This document shows, in pieces, positions 25,198-33,755 of a DNA stretch of 64,000 nucleotides (positions within the stretch are counted from its first letter, which is position 1; each line of letters begins with the position of its first letter). Origin of the DNA: FACHB-1406 sp034189065 (GTDB lineage Bacteria; Cyanobacteriota; Cyanobacteriia; Cyanobacteriales; Spirulinaceae); the NCBI GenBank assembly GCA_034189065.1, contig JAXHVQ010000001.1, positions 54,616-118,615 on the forward strand. The letters run 5' to 3'. Position numbers and translations under genes: made by a program. Under the pieces are notes generated by a model that worked only from the letters and a program-made list of their open reading frames with translations, did no database searches and was not told where the DNA came from.

Positions 25198-25515
25198 CTA
25201 CTGTCTTGTCAATTTAGCTGCTATAAGTTTATCGTACAAAGCCGGATCGCTCGTTTTCAGGGGTTGAGGCATCGCATCAAAAGCGGCTTCCTCGGCGGCT
25301 AGATACGCATCAATTTCAGCACGATTCGCTAAGTAAAACGCGATCGCACCATAAATTTGCTCGAGGGTTAGCAATGGGAAAGATTGATTGATACTTTCGG
25401 GCGATAATCCTTGTTGGAAGGCGCAAACAACGGAGTCTAAGGAAATTCGAGTTCCTTTCACCCAATAAGCTTCATTCCGATATTCGGTATACGATTTGGC
25501 GGTTGAGACTGTCAT
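25198..25515 (-). CDS. DUF433-family antitoxin
   Basis: A 105-residue protein with the DUF433 helix-turn-helix core: YWVKGTRISLDSVVCAFQQG, LSPESINQSFPLLTLEQIYG, AIAFYLANRAEIDAYL. DUF433 proteins are DNA-binding antitoxins that pair with DUF5615 toxins and usually autoregulate the operon. Here the order antitoxin-toxin is standard, and the toxin gene downstream is interrupted by an amber codon. The antitoxin appears complete. Confidence 0.88.
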   Translation of the reverse strand: MTVSTAKSYTEYRNEAYWVKGTRISLDSVVCAFQQGLSPESINQSFPLLTLEQIYGAIAFYLANRAEIDAYLAAEEAAFDAMPQPLKTSDPALYDKLIAAKLTRQ

Positions 25516-25608
25516 TTCAGTTATCAGTTATGGAGCAAGAGTACAATAAAGGGATTTAAGTTGATTTCAACTATATAGTTAGTATATAGGCACAAACAAA
25601 GGAAAGTC

Positions 25609-26446
25609 GTTTCAATCCCTCATAGGGATTAAGGTGCTTTGCGACGGGGATATAGTGGACGAACTCAAGGAGATACTTCAGTTTCAATCCCTCATAGGGA
25701 TTAAGGTGCTTTGCGACATCAGTAGCCTCTTCAAGCTGGCGCAGTGACAGGGATAGAGTTTCAATCCCTCATAGGGATTAAGGTGCTTTGCGACTTTTTT
25801 TTATCTGCGTTGCGTTAACCCAACCGGTAGTTTCAATCCCTCATAGGGATTAAGGTGCTTTGCGACAACCTCGACTACAAAATCCCACCGCGATCGGTTG
25901 TTTCAATCCCTCATAGGGATTAAGGTGCTTTGCGACACGTTCCGGGCAGGCAGCACTAATCAGTTCTAGTGTTTCAATCCCTCATAGGGATTAAGGTGCT
26001 TTGCGACTTGGAGCAGGAGAGACATTGACGGGTTTTACTTTTATCGTTTCAATCCCTCATAGGGATTAAGGTGCTTTGCGACTGCTTGGAATCAATCAAG
26101 CGAAGGACGGTTGCTACGCGTTTCAATCCCTCATAGGGATTAAGGTGCTTTGCGACTTTGTGCGGACAAGGGGCAGCCAACCAGCTTGAAGTTTCAATCC
26201 CTCATAGGGATTAAGGTGCTTTGCGACGGGCATGAGCCTCGCGCCTATTGCTTTTTCGCGCGCCGTTTCAATCCCTCATAGGGATTAAGGTGCTTTGCGA
26301 CTGCAAATGCTACGGAGAGCGTGTCTCTTCTCATCAGTTTCAATCCCTCATAGGGATTAAGGTGCTTTGCGACGCCGTTTGTCTTATTTTTCCCCATTTC
26401 CCATTCAAAGTTTCAATCCCTCATAGGGATTAAGGTGCTTTGCGAC
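25609..26446 (-). CRISPR. CRISPR array, 12 repeats of 37 bp and 11 spacers, no adjacent cas genes
   Basis: Twelve identical 37-bp repeats start at 25609, 25681, 25758, 25830, 25900, 25971, 26046, 26120, 26191, 26265, 26337 and 26410. Spacers are 33-40 bp, all different. On the plus strand the repeat begins GTTTCAATCCC and ends GTGCTTTGCGAC; its complement ends in GGGATTGAAAC, the usual 3' end of cyanobacterial repeats that forms the 5' handle of crRNA. Transcription is therefore leftward with the leader to the right. An AATCCC/GGGATT hairpin is present in each repeat. No repeat is degenerate and no cas gene occurs in the 64 kb. Confidence 0.98.
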
Positions 26447-26803
26447 TGCCCCCTCCTGGAAGCCCGATGATATGTGGTTTTCAAGGTTCATTTGCGCGAA
26501 CGTCCTCTCATTATACCCCAAAATCGAAAACCGACAACCTCCAAATCGCCGAAACCCTTGCCCTGACTGGTGCGCGACCGATTTTTCACAACAAAGTGCC
26601 TCAACTGCACGACTGACGGACAATCCAGCCTTTTTTTCTCCAATCCATTTTTCCACACCTTACCCCTCGCGCAACTCACCCAAAAATTGACGCAATTCTC
26701 ACCTTAATCCCCAAACCGCAAATCTTCCCTCATGTCAAATGCGCGGTCGCGCCAATACCGCACGAGTTGGTACAATAGTTCTGTTTTCAATGGGAGGGGA
26801 GCG
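26447..26803 (-). promoter_or_regulatory. CRISPR leader with a promoter; upstream region of recQ
   Basis: By repeat polarity this is the leader side. On the minus strand TTGTCG (26537-26532), 16 bp, and TATAAT (26515-26510) form a good sigma70-type promoter reading into the array about 60 bp away. The other half of the spacer serves recQ: GGTACAATAG at about 26769 could be its -10, and GGGAGGGGAGCG precedes its ATG 26804. No gene is supported in the interval. Confidence 0.65.
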
Positions 26804-28939
26804 ATGTACGCTTTACCAGAATTGGAGGTCTATCTCAAATCCTTTTTTGGACACGAGTATTTTCGTCCCGGACAGCGGCAAATTGTCGAAGAATCGCTCA
26901 AAAACCAAGATTTGTTGGTGATTATGCCCACGGGAGGGGGAAAATCGCTTTGTTTTCAACTTCCCGCCCTTCTCAAACCCGGATTAACCGTCGTCGTGTC
27001 TCCCCTCATCGCTTTGATGCAAGATCAAGTCGATACCCTTGTCGAAAATGGCATCGGCGCTACCTTTATTAATAGCAGTTTATCTCCCCAAGAAGCGCGC
27101 GATCGCGCCCGCGATATCCTGGGGGGCAACATCAAACTCCTTTACGTCGCCCCAGAACGCTTGCTAGGAGAGCGATTCCTTCCCTTTCTCGACGACGTGC
27201 GATCGCGTATTGGCATCTCCGCCATCGCCATCGACGAAGCCCATTGCGTCTCCGAATGGGGACACGACTTTCGCCCCGAATACCGCCAACTCAAAACCTT
27301 ACGCCAGCGTTACCCCGACATCCCTATCTCTGCCCTCACCGCCACCGCTACCCAACGAGTCCAACAAGATATTATCGCGCAACTGAACCTGCGCCAACCC
27401 AGCGTTCATCTCGCCAGTTTCAACCGTCCCAATCTCTACTACGAAGTCCTCCCCAAGGAACGCCACAGCTACAACCAACTCCTGAAAAAAGTCCGTTCTG
27501 CCGACGGTTCCGGCATTATTTATTGTCTCAGTCGCCGCAACGTAGACGATCTCGTTTTTCGCTTGCAAAAAGATGGTATCGCCGCCCTACCCTACCACGG
27601 CGGCATGGCCGATAGCGCCCGCACAACCAACCAAAACCGCTTTATTCGCGACGATGTAAAAATTATGGTGGCGACGGTTGCCTTTGGTATGGGCATCGAT
27701 AAACCCGACGTGCGCCTTGTCATTCACTACGATTTGCCCCAAACCTTAGAGCGATATTACCAAGAATCCGGTCGCGCCGGACGGGACGGAGAACCGGCAA
27801 ACTGTACCCTCTTCTTCAGCCCCGGCGATATCTACCGCGTCGAACATTTTATTAAGGAAAAGTCCGATCCTAACGAACAGCGCGTCGCCCGCCAGCAACT
27901 CCGTAAAATTATTGACTATGCCGAAGGAACGGAATGTCGTCGTATTATCCAACTGAGTTATTTCGGAGAAAATTTTAAGGGAAATTGCGGCAATTGCGAT
28001 AACTGCTGCAATCCCAAACCCATTGAAGATTGGACTATTGAAGCGCAAAAATTCCTCTCCTGCGTTGCCCGGTGTCGAGAAAGATTCGGCACCATTCATA
28101 TTATCGACGTATTGCGGGGGTCGCGCAAGAAAAAGATCGAAGAGTACGGACATCATTTATTATCAACCTATGGCATCGGCAAAGATAAAACCGCCGATCA
28201 ATGGAAGAACTTAGCGCGATCGCTTCTTCACCAAGGATTGATGGGCGAAACCACCGACGGATATCGCGTCCTTAAACTCAATAAGCGCAGTTGGGAGATT
28301 TTGCGCAAACAGCGATCGGTGGAAATTGCCGTTCCTCCCAAAACCTCTGCAACCCAAACCAATGCCAGTCCGCGCGCGGTGGAAATCGAGATGTTAGTCG
28401 ATCGCCTGCGCAATTTACGCAAACAAATCGCCGATACCCAGTCTGTTGCACCTTACGTTATTTTCGCCGATTCTACCCTGAAAGTGATGGCGCAACTCAA
28501 ACCCAAAACCTTAGACCAATTCGCTCGCGTTTCTGGGGTGACAGAGTATAAACTAGAGCGATACGGCGATCGCTTTGTTTCGGAAATTCGCACCTTTCTC
28601 AAAGAACACCAACTTCCTACTCCCCTCCCCACATCCACCCAACTCACATCGTTGCAATTGTATCAACAGGGATTAAATTTAGAAGAAATTGCCCAACGAC
28701 GGGGACTGAAACCCAGAACCATCGCGACTCATCTCAGCGAAGCAATAGAAATGAATCAACCCGTCGATCTCAATCGCCTCGTGGAACCTCATTTGCACGA
28801 ACCGATTATTCGCGCCATCGAAACCGTCGGCGACTCGTCGTTGAAAACATTGCGCGATCGCCTGGGCGAAGAATATAGTTATGCTACGATTCAACTCGTG
28901 CGTGCGTGGTGGCGCAGGCAACAGAATGAGGAACTTTGA
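26804..28939 (+). CDS. recQ: ATP-dependent DNA helicase RecQ
   Basis: The chosen start ATG 26804 (GGGAGGGGA upstream) gives 711 residues; the open frame to 26732 adds 24 atypical residues. Domains in order: superfamily 2 helicase core with GGGKSLCFQLPALLKPG (motif I) and DEAHCVSEWGHDFRPEY (motif II plus aromatic loop); helicase C with GRAGRDGEPANCTLFF; RecQ zinc site (NCGNCDNCC); winged-helix RQC; HRDC around MAQLKPKTLDQFARVSGV; and a C-terminal helix-turn-helix region (LYQQGLNLEEIAQRRG). It unwinds 3'-5' in recombination and fork repair. Its last 320 bp are duplicated at 29940-30258. Confidence 0.95.
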   Translation: MYALPELEVYLKSFFGHEYFRPGQRQIVEESLKNQDLLVIMPTGGGKSLCFQLPALLKPGLTVVVSPLIALMQDQVDTLVENGIGATFINSSLSPQEARDRARDILGGNIKLLYVAPERLLGERFLPFLDDVRSRIGISAIAIDEAHCVSEWGHDFRPEYRQLKTLRQRYPDIPISALTATATQRVQQDIIAQLNLRQPSVHLASFNRPNLYYEVLPKERHSYNQLLKKVRSADGSGIIYCLSRRNVDDLVFRLQKDGIAALPYHGGMADSARTTNQNRFIRDDVKIMVATVAFGMGIDKPDVRLVIHYDLPQTLERYYQESGRAGRDGEPANCTLFFSPGDIYRVEHFIKEKSDPNEQRVARQQLRKIIDYAEGTECRRIIQLSYFGENFKGNCGNCDNCCNPKPIEDWTIEAQKFLSCVARCRERFGTIHIIDVLRGSRKKKIEEYGHHLLSTYGIGKDKTADQWKNLARSLLHQGLMGETTDGYRVLKLNKRSWEILRKQRSVEIAVPPKTSATQTNASPRAVEIEMLVDRLRNLRKQIADTQSVAPYVIFADSTLKVMAQLKPKTLDQFARVSGVTEYKLERYGDRFVSEIRTFLKEHQLPTPLPTSTQLTSLQLYQQGLNLEEIAQRRGLKPRTIATHLSEAIEMNQPVDLNRLVEPHLHEPIIRAIETVGDSSLKTLRDRLGEEYSYATIQLVRAWWRRQQNEEL

Positions 28940-29124
28940 TAATGAATAATGAATAATGAATAATGAATTTCCTGCCTTAGAGCGATACCGTTATCGAGCT
29001 AGCAATTGCGCATAGGACACAAAATGCGGCTCTCGAAACCCTTAATATTAAGAGAGCTTTGTCGAAGCTATTTAACTTGCTCGGTAGGATTCAACTTAAA
29101 ACATTATACCGTATACTCCCAAAT

Positions 29125-29400
29125 ATGCTACTTTTACCCAAACTGCAAAACTTATCCAAAAGCTTACCCATTGAAGGAGCAATCCGTATTGAGTTAATTG
29201 AAGGAATCCCTATTTTTCGCGCTTCCAGCACTATTCAAAAACGAATTGACACGCTCTTAGAAAAACAACAAGATTCTTTTCTAAATTCTGAAGAAGAACA
29301 AGAACTCGATCTCTATGAAGAAATTGACGATTATCTCAGTTTTGTCAATCGAACTGTTCGCAATCTTTACTTAAACCAGAATCAATCCGCTATCTCATAA
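29125..29400 (+). CDS. Small conserved hypothetical protein preceding an HNH gene
   Basis: About 91 residues from ATG 29125 (MLLLPKLQNLSKSLPIEGAI); the frame is open to 29059. The central region IRIELIEGIPIFRASSTIQ-KRIDTLL and acidic C-terminal helix EEQELDLYEEIDDYLSFVNR match a small protein I have seen paired with HNH nucleases in cyanobacteria, possibly an antitoxin-like or immunity partner; this pairing is from memory. The stop is three bases before the HNH start, so the two are co-translated. It lies inside the cassette bracketed by the recQ-tail duplication. Confidence 0.6.
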   Translation: MLLLPKLQNLSKSLPIEGAIRIELIEGIPIFRASSTIQKRIDTLLEKQQDSFLNSEEEQELDLYEEIDDYLSFVNRTVRNLYLNQNQSAIS

Positions 29401-29403
29401 AAA

Positions 29404-29857
29404 ATGCCCGCACGTCGTCCAATTTCTCAAGAGGTCAAAAATCAAGTCCGTCAGCGAGCTAACTTTTTGTGTGAATACTGTCATGCGTCCGAACAATGGC
29501 AGTATGTAGCCTTTACGATTGAGCATATTATTCCTCTCACAAAAAATGGCTCGGATACCCTTGACAATCTAGCTCTAGCCTGCTTTCATTGCAACCGCAA
29601 GAAGTCCAACAAGACGAAAGCTATCGAACCCCAGTCCAATATAGAAATTTCGCTATTTAACCCAAGACAAGAGCCTTGGAACTATCATTTTACTTGGTCT
29701 TCTGATGGACTATTCATCATGGGCTTAACCCCCACTGGAAGAGCTAACTGTTGCGGCATTAGCTTTAAACAGAGAAAGGGTCATTAATATTCGTGCAGCG
29801 GACAAAACAATAGGACGGCATCCACCATTAGGCGATCCAATCGATCCCGAAAATTGA
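29404..29857 (+). pseudogene. HNH endonuclease, frameshifted in the C-terminal third
   Basis: The N-terminal 110 residues are a standard small HNH nuclease: CEYCHASEQW, the H of FTIEHIIPLTKNG, and NLALACFHCNRKKSNKT, with paired CxxC motifs binding zinc. After GLTPTGRA the annotated frame gives NCCGISFKQRKGH and stops at 29787. A neighbouring frame supplies the family ending LTVAALALNRERVINIRAA then IGRHPPLGDPIDPEN and a TGA at 29857. A small indel near 29746 explains this. The catalytic part is intact, so the shortened protein might still fold, but the conserved C-terminus is lost. Confidence 0.75.
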
Positions 29858-29939
29858 TAGAATTAGAATTATTGATGGTGCACCTGCGCTGCGCCAATAC
29901 ACCCTACAGATACTTTAGGAATTCAAAATTAAAGTCAGC

Positions 29940-30258
29940 TCCCCTCCCCACATCCACCCAACTCACATCGTTGCAATTGTATCAACAGGGATTAAATTTA
30001 GAGGAAATTGCTAAAGAACGGGGACTGAAACCCAATACCATCGCGACTCACCTCAGCGAAGCAATGGAAATGAATCAACCCGTCGATCTCAATCGCCTTG
30101 TGGAACCTCATTTGCACGAGGCGATTATTCGCGCCATTGAAACCGTCGGCGACTCGTCGTTGAAAGTGTTGCGCGATCGCCTGGGGGAAGAGTATAGTTA
30201 TGCTACGATTCAACTCGTGCGAGCTTGGTGGCGCAGGCAACAGAATGAGGAAGTTTAA
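29940..30258 (+). pseudogene. Duplicated 3' end of recQ (HTH tail only)
   Basis: The frame here repeats the last 106 codons of recQ (LPTSTQLTSLQLYQQGLNLE, MNQPVDLNRLVEPHLHEAI and ATIQLVRAWWRRQQNEEV) with about seven amino-acid differences. Nucleotide similarity continues past the stop to CTGCCTTAGA (28975 and 30294). The open frame extends to a start-like codon at 29854, but those codons are unrelated. It lacks the helicase, RQC and HRDC domains and is probably not a functional gene, though a short HTH peptide could be made. It lies 59 bp before the PAP2 gene. Confidence 0.8.
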
Positions 30259-30317
30259 TAATTAATAATTATTAATTCGCGGATTCAAATTTTCTGCCTT
30301 AGATCGATCGCAAACCC

Positions 30318-31055
30318 ATGACCCGAAAATCCTCAAGACGTTGGGCTTTACCTACGGTTTTTCAATTGGTTTGGCATCGCTTTGTCCGAGACGCGCGATC
30401 GCTCCCTTCTCAGGCATGGCGGCGATGGCGAGGAACATTGGCTCTCGGATTTGGAATCACTTCCATTATTGCTTACATTGTTACTCGTTTGGGTCAATAC
30501 TACGTTAGCCGAGGACTGCAAACCTGGGACGAAAAAATGTTGCCGATCCTTGCCCGAGAAACGCCTCTATCCTTTGCTCGGGGAGTGACTTGGGAATCTC
30601 CGGGAAACTTAGTCGGGGCGCTGCCTGTCGTCATTTGCCTCGTTCTCTTTTGCGCTTGGATTTCTCGCCCTCTACTCGCGGCAAGTTTTGCATCGGGCTA
30701 TATTTTACAATTTGCCTTTGCCTGGGTTGGTTGGGGAACGTGGAATCGCGCGCGTCCGGACTTAATTGCCGAAGGACTCGCGGCACCGGAACTGCATTCT
30801 TATCCATCGGGACACACAATTATTGTGGTAACGATTTATGGTTTGATTGTCTACCTCTGGTTTCGAGCATCGCGCAGTATTTTAGAACGACTATTGGCTG
30901 TTGCGATCGGCATCGCCTGGATTGGTTTAGTTATCTTAGCGCGGATTGTATTGGGAACCCACTGGCCGAGCGATACAATTGCAGGTTTGGCGATCGGTAT
31001 TCCCTGGCTGATTACTCTAATTGTGGCACTCAATCGGGCAGAGAGCGCGTTGTGA
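30318..31055 (+). CDS. PAP2-family membrane phosphatase
   Basis: A 245-residue integral membrane protein with the three PAP2 signatures: WNRARPDLIAEG (a K/R-x6-RP-type motif), LHSYPSGHTIIVV (PSGH with catalytic His), and LARIVLGTHWPSDTIAGLA (second catalytic His). About six transmembrane helices are visible, starting with FGITSIIAYIV. Members remove phosphate from phosphatidate, undecaprenyl pyrophosphate or similar lipids at the outer membrane face. The substrate is not visible. The gene follows the duplicated recQ tail closely. Confidence 0.9.
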   Translation: MTRKSSRRWALPTVFQLVWHRFVRDARSLPSQAWRRWRGTLALGFGITSIIAYIVTRLGQYYVSRGLQTWDEKMLPILARETPLSFARGVTWESPGNLVGALPVVICLVLFCAWISRPLLAASFASGYILQFAFAWVGWGTWNRARPDLIAEGLAAPELHSYPSGHTIIVVTIYGLIVYLWFRASRSILERLLAVAIGIAWIGLVILARIVLGTHWPSDTIAGLAIGIPWLITLIVALNRAESAL

Positions 31056-31274
31056 CTGTTAAATTCGAGAAAAAGAAGCCCGGAATTTAAAATTTGGGAC
31101 GACTGGAAACCTATGAATCCACATTCCGCAGATTCTCTTGAGGATTTTACAATTGAGATGAGCAATCCTACTCAGTTGTGGAGAAAACGCTCCGCGCGAT
31201 CGAATCTTCATTAGCGTTCGCCAACAGCATATATTGTTATACTGCAATAGGACTACCGTTTCTAGCGTCTGACC

Positions 31275-31520
31275 ATGAATCTCCGCATTCCTGACAAACT
31301 GGTGCAAGCTTCTGGCTTGTCTGAGAGGGAACTCTTTCAAGAATTGGTGCTTGTGCTGTTTCAACGCGAGAGAATCACCCTTGGAAGTGCGAGTCGGTTT
31401 CTCGGAATGACCCTACTCGAATTTCAAGCACTTCTGGCGGAGAAACAACTTTGCGTTCACTATGATGTTGATGAGCTACACGAGGATGTGAAAAACTTAC
31501 AAGAGCTTGGTTTGTTGTGA
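31275..31520 (+). CDS. UPF0175-family antitoxin
   Basis: An 81-residue protein of the UPF0175 type: short N-terminus (MNLRIPDKLV), helical LSERELFQELVLVLFQRERI, then the HTH-like LGSASRFLGMTLLEFQALLA and EKQLCVHYDVDELHEDV. UPF0175 proteins pair with DUF3368 PIN toxins. Its TGA overlaps the GTG start of the toxin gene (GTGA), indicating translational coupling. It is complete. Confidence 0.9.
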   Translation: MNLRIPDKLVQASGLSERELFQELVLVLFQRERITLGSASRFLGMTLLEFQALLAEKQLCVHYDVDELHEDVKNLQELGLL

Positions 31521-32020
31521 TTGTTGTCAGCGATACTTCACCTATTGCAAATTTGGTCGTTGTTGGTTATATCGACCTACTTCCTCAACTGTTTAGTTCA
31601 GTCATCATTCCAGAAATTGTCTATCAAGAGCTGCTCGCCAATGGAACAGAGCATCTTGTCACTCGAACGGTAACAGCAGCAAATTGGTTAGAAATTCGGG
31701 CAGCCAACGATCGAGCGCAGGTGACGACCTTAGAGCGCGATCGTCATCTCGATGCGGGGGAAGCCAATGCCATTGTCTTGGCGCTGGAATTAAAAGCAAC
31801 CCAACTTCTGATTGACGAACGTCTGGGACGCTCGGAAGCCAAACGTCTGGGATTGAGAATTACAGGAATTTTGGGCGTATTACTTGCGGCAAAACGGCAG
31901 GGGTTGATTGAGAACGTTCGCCCCATTCTCGATAGACTCATTGGCGAGGCAAATTTTTGGATGAGCAATCGGTTGTACGATGAAACGCTGATTCTTGCTG
32001 GAGAAGAAACTCAACCCTGA
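31517..32020 (+). CDS. DUF3368-family PIN toxin
   Basis: A 167-residue PIN-domain ribonuclease of the DUF3368 family. Acidic residues sit in VSDTSPIANL (first Asp), VYQELLANG (Glu), LDAGEANAIVLAL (Glu/Asp) and LLIDERLGRSEAKRLGL (Asp), the four expected metal ligands. The C-terminal ITGILGVLLAAKRQGLI is also typical. With the overlapping UPF0175 gene it makes a complete type II toxin-antitoxin module, the only clearly intact one in the window. Confidence 0.9.
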   Translation: MIVVSDTSPIANLVVVGYIDLLPQLFSSVIIPEIVYQELLANGTEHLVTRTVTAANWLEIRAANDRAQVTTLERDRHLDAGEANAIVLALELKATQLLIDERLGRSEAKRLGLRITGILGVLLAAKRQGLIENVRPILDRLIGEANFWMSNRLYDETLILAGEETQP

Positions 32021-32122
32021 GTGATTTTAGGGGTTCTTTTTCAAGGCGGTTGGGGGTGCGCGATCGCTTCCCAGTTGAGGACAAACGATAGTGTTTAATT
32101 ATTCATTATTCATTATTCATTA

Positions 32123-33334
32123 TTAATTACCATCATTTGTCGCCCGATCTAAACGAGCTGCTTGTTCGATCGCGGCCTTCTCCCTCGCCCGACGCGCATA
32201 GGGTTGCAGTTGCTCGATTTCCATCCCGCTTAACAAACTCAAATTCTCCACATCCATCCCCTTAGTTAACATCGCCACGCACCACGTATCCCGCGCCTGT
32301 TCTACCCTGGGAGGATGGCCTTGGGGTACCATTAATCCTTCAGTCAACGCCTCCCACGTCTGCCGCAATTCCTCCTCCTTCAATGGTTTCCCCTCCCCAT
32401 TGAGAAATAGTGCCGACTCGCTATCTTTGCGCTGTTTGAGCCATTGAGTTAAAGGATTATTACTCGAAGAACCGTAGCGCTTGTCCAAAATCCATTGGTT
32501 GAGGGGAACTTGGCGCGCCTTCCCTTGGGTAATTTGTAGTAGGTGTTGGTTGGACTCTTGAACCGATTGCGATCGCGCTAAGTTTACCACCTCCTCTGCC
32601 GACAGTCCCGCCCCAAATAGCACGTAAACCCAAGCATAATCGTTGCGACTGCTCTTTTTCGCCCGTTGCAGAATCTCGCGAACGAGACTTCCCGGCAAGT
32701 CCGCCACTGCCTCCTCGTTCCCTCCGTCCGATGGCAGCGCTACTGCCCCATTTAACAATAATTGCACGATGTGCGCGATCGCCTCTTCCCGTCCTTGCCA
32801 CAATTCCCGCCCTTCGCTGGTAATTTCAATGGCAAAATACCCCAGCAACAAACTCTCGAACAAACCCGCCAGCGCCTCTGGGGGCAAGGTTGTACGTCCC
32901 CCCGCCCGTTCGATCGCTTGGGCTAAGTAACGGGCAACGTACTCATTCGCCGTCGTTAAACCTTCGCCCAATGCTTGGCGAATTTCTACGGAAAACTGTC
33001 CCCCTTCCCCAATTAGCGATCGCACCAACTCCGGCGCGCGATCGAGCATTTGCAAGCGGCACTTGACTCCCTCTCTCAATGTCTCTTCCAACGTTCCGCA
33101 ATCGGGCGCTTGTTCGACTAGCTGCTGACCCAACTGACTCAAAACATCGGTTTCTGCAAGTACCGCTAACAATAAGCCGTGCTTGTTGCCAAAATGCCGA
33201 AAAAGCGTCACTTCGTTCACCTTTGCGCGATCGGCGACGGTTTTAGTGGTGGTTTCTGTAATTCCCCGGGCGATAAAGAGTTCCAGAGCAGCCTGAATTA
33301 AGCGGTTTCGAGTTGAATTGGGTCGAGCTGGCAT
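32123..33334 (-). CDS. TetR-family regulator fused to a degenerate tyrosine-recombinase-like domain
   Basis: From ATG 33334 (MPARPNSTRNRLIQAALELF) the protein is 403 residues. Residues 1-60 form a TetR DNA-binding domain (ITETTTKTVADRAKVNEVTL then FRHFGNKHGLLLAV), and 60-200 the ligand domain. Residues about 220-400 resemble the catalytic domain of tyrosine recombinases: GAGLSAEEVVNLA at the first Arg box, GKARQVPLNQWI, SALFLNGEGKPL, then EQARDTWCVAMLTKGMDVEN, LLSGM and QPYARR. The first Arg, the HxxR His and the GH His are replaced (S, E, M); the second Arg and Tyr remain. Recombinase activity is unlikely. Two palindromes upstream suggest autoregulation. Confidence 0.75.
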   Translation of the reverse strand: MPARPNSTRNRLIQAALELFIARGITETTTKTVADRAKVNEVTLFRHFGNKHGLLLAVLAETDVLSQLGQQLVEQAPDCGTLEETLREGVKCRLQMLDRAPELVRSLIGEGGQFSVEIRQALGEGLTTANEYVARYLAQAIERAGGRTTLPPEALAGLFESLLLGYFAIEITSEGRELWQGREEAIAHIVQLLLNGAVALPSDGGNEEAVADLPGSLVREILQRAKKSSRNDYAWVYVLFGAGLSAEEVVNLARSQSVQESNQHLLQITQGKARQVPLNQWILDKRYGSSSNNPLTQWLKQRKDSESALFLNGEGKPLKEEELRQTWEALTEGLMVPQGHPPRVEQARDTWCVAMLTKGMDVENLSLLSGMEIEQLQPYARRAREKAAIEQAARLDRATNDGN

Positions 33335-33341
33335 TTTTTGA

Positions 33342-33405
33342 TGTAAGCGGTACTTGCAGTTTTTGAAAATTCCTGCTACTGTAATAAATGTAAGCAGCAC
33401 TTACA
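33342..33405. promoter_or_regulatory. Two palindromic operator-like sites upstream of the TetR gene
   Basis: TGTAAGCGGTACTTGCA (33342-33358) and TGTAAGCAGCACTTACA (33389-33405) share the pattern GTAAG, five bases, CTTAC. The first starts eight bases upstream of the TetR ATG; centres are 47 bp apart. Such paired palindromes are typical TetR operators. The rest of the spacer up to desC (33406-33755) shows no supported gene. Confidence 0.65.
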
Positions 33406-33755
33406 CCCGCACCTTCAATTGTACGGCACTAGAGAGGACATGAAATCTAAAAACCCAGCAATCTAAGTACCTCAACAAAATCTTTTACACATCTTTTGCC
33501 CTCGAAAACACGATATATAAAGGCATTGAGGAGATCGAGATGGGTAATTAATTGCGAACAGGTGCTTAGGAAGCATTGACACAGAATGTATTCCTAACCA
33601 TTGTAACGGCTTCAGCTCCCCTCGCGCTCTCAAAAATTCCCAAGCCTCGAGGCAACGGACTTTTGCTGCCGACACCCTTTGAAGGTTAATTTCTCGCTGT
33701 AATGCGTGCAGCACTATCATTCTCTTCCAAATTTTCCATAACACAAATATCAATC

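Noticed and set aside
33472..33753. 93-codon open frame on the minus strand between the TetR and desC genes
   Set aside because: No family-like segments, no ribosome-binding site; it overlaps the desC leader and lies in a spacer explained by regulatory sequence.
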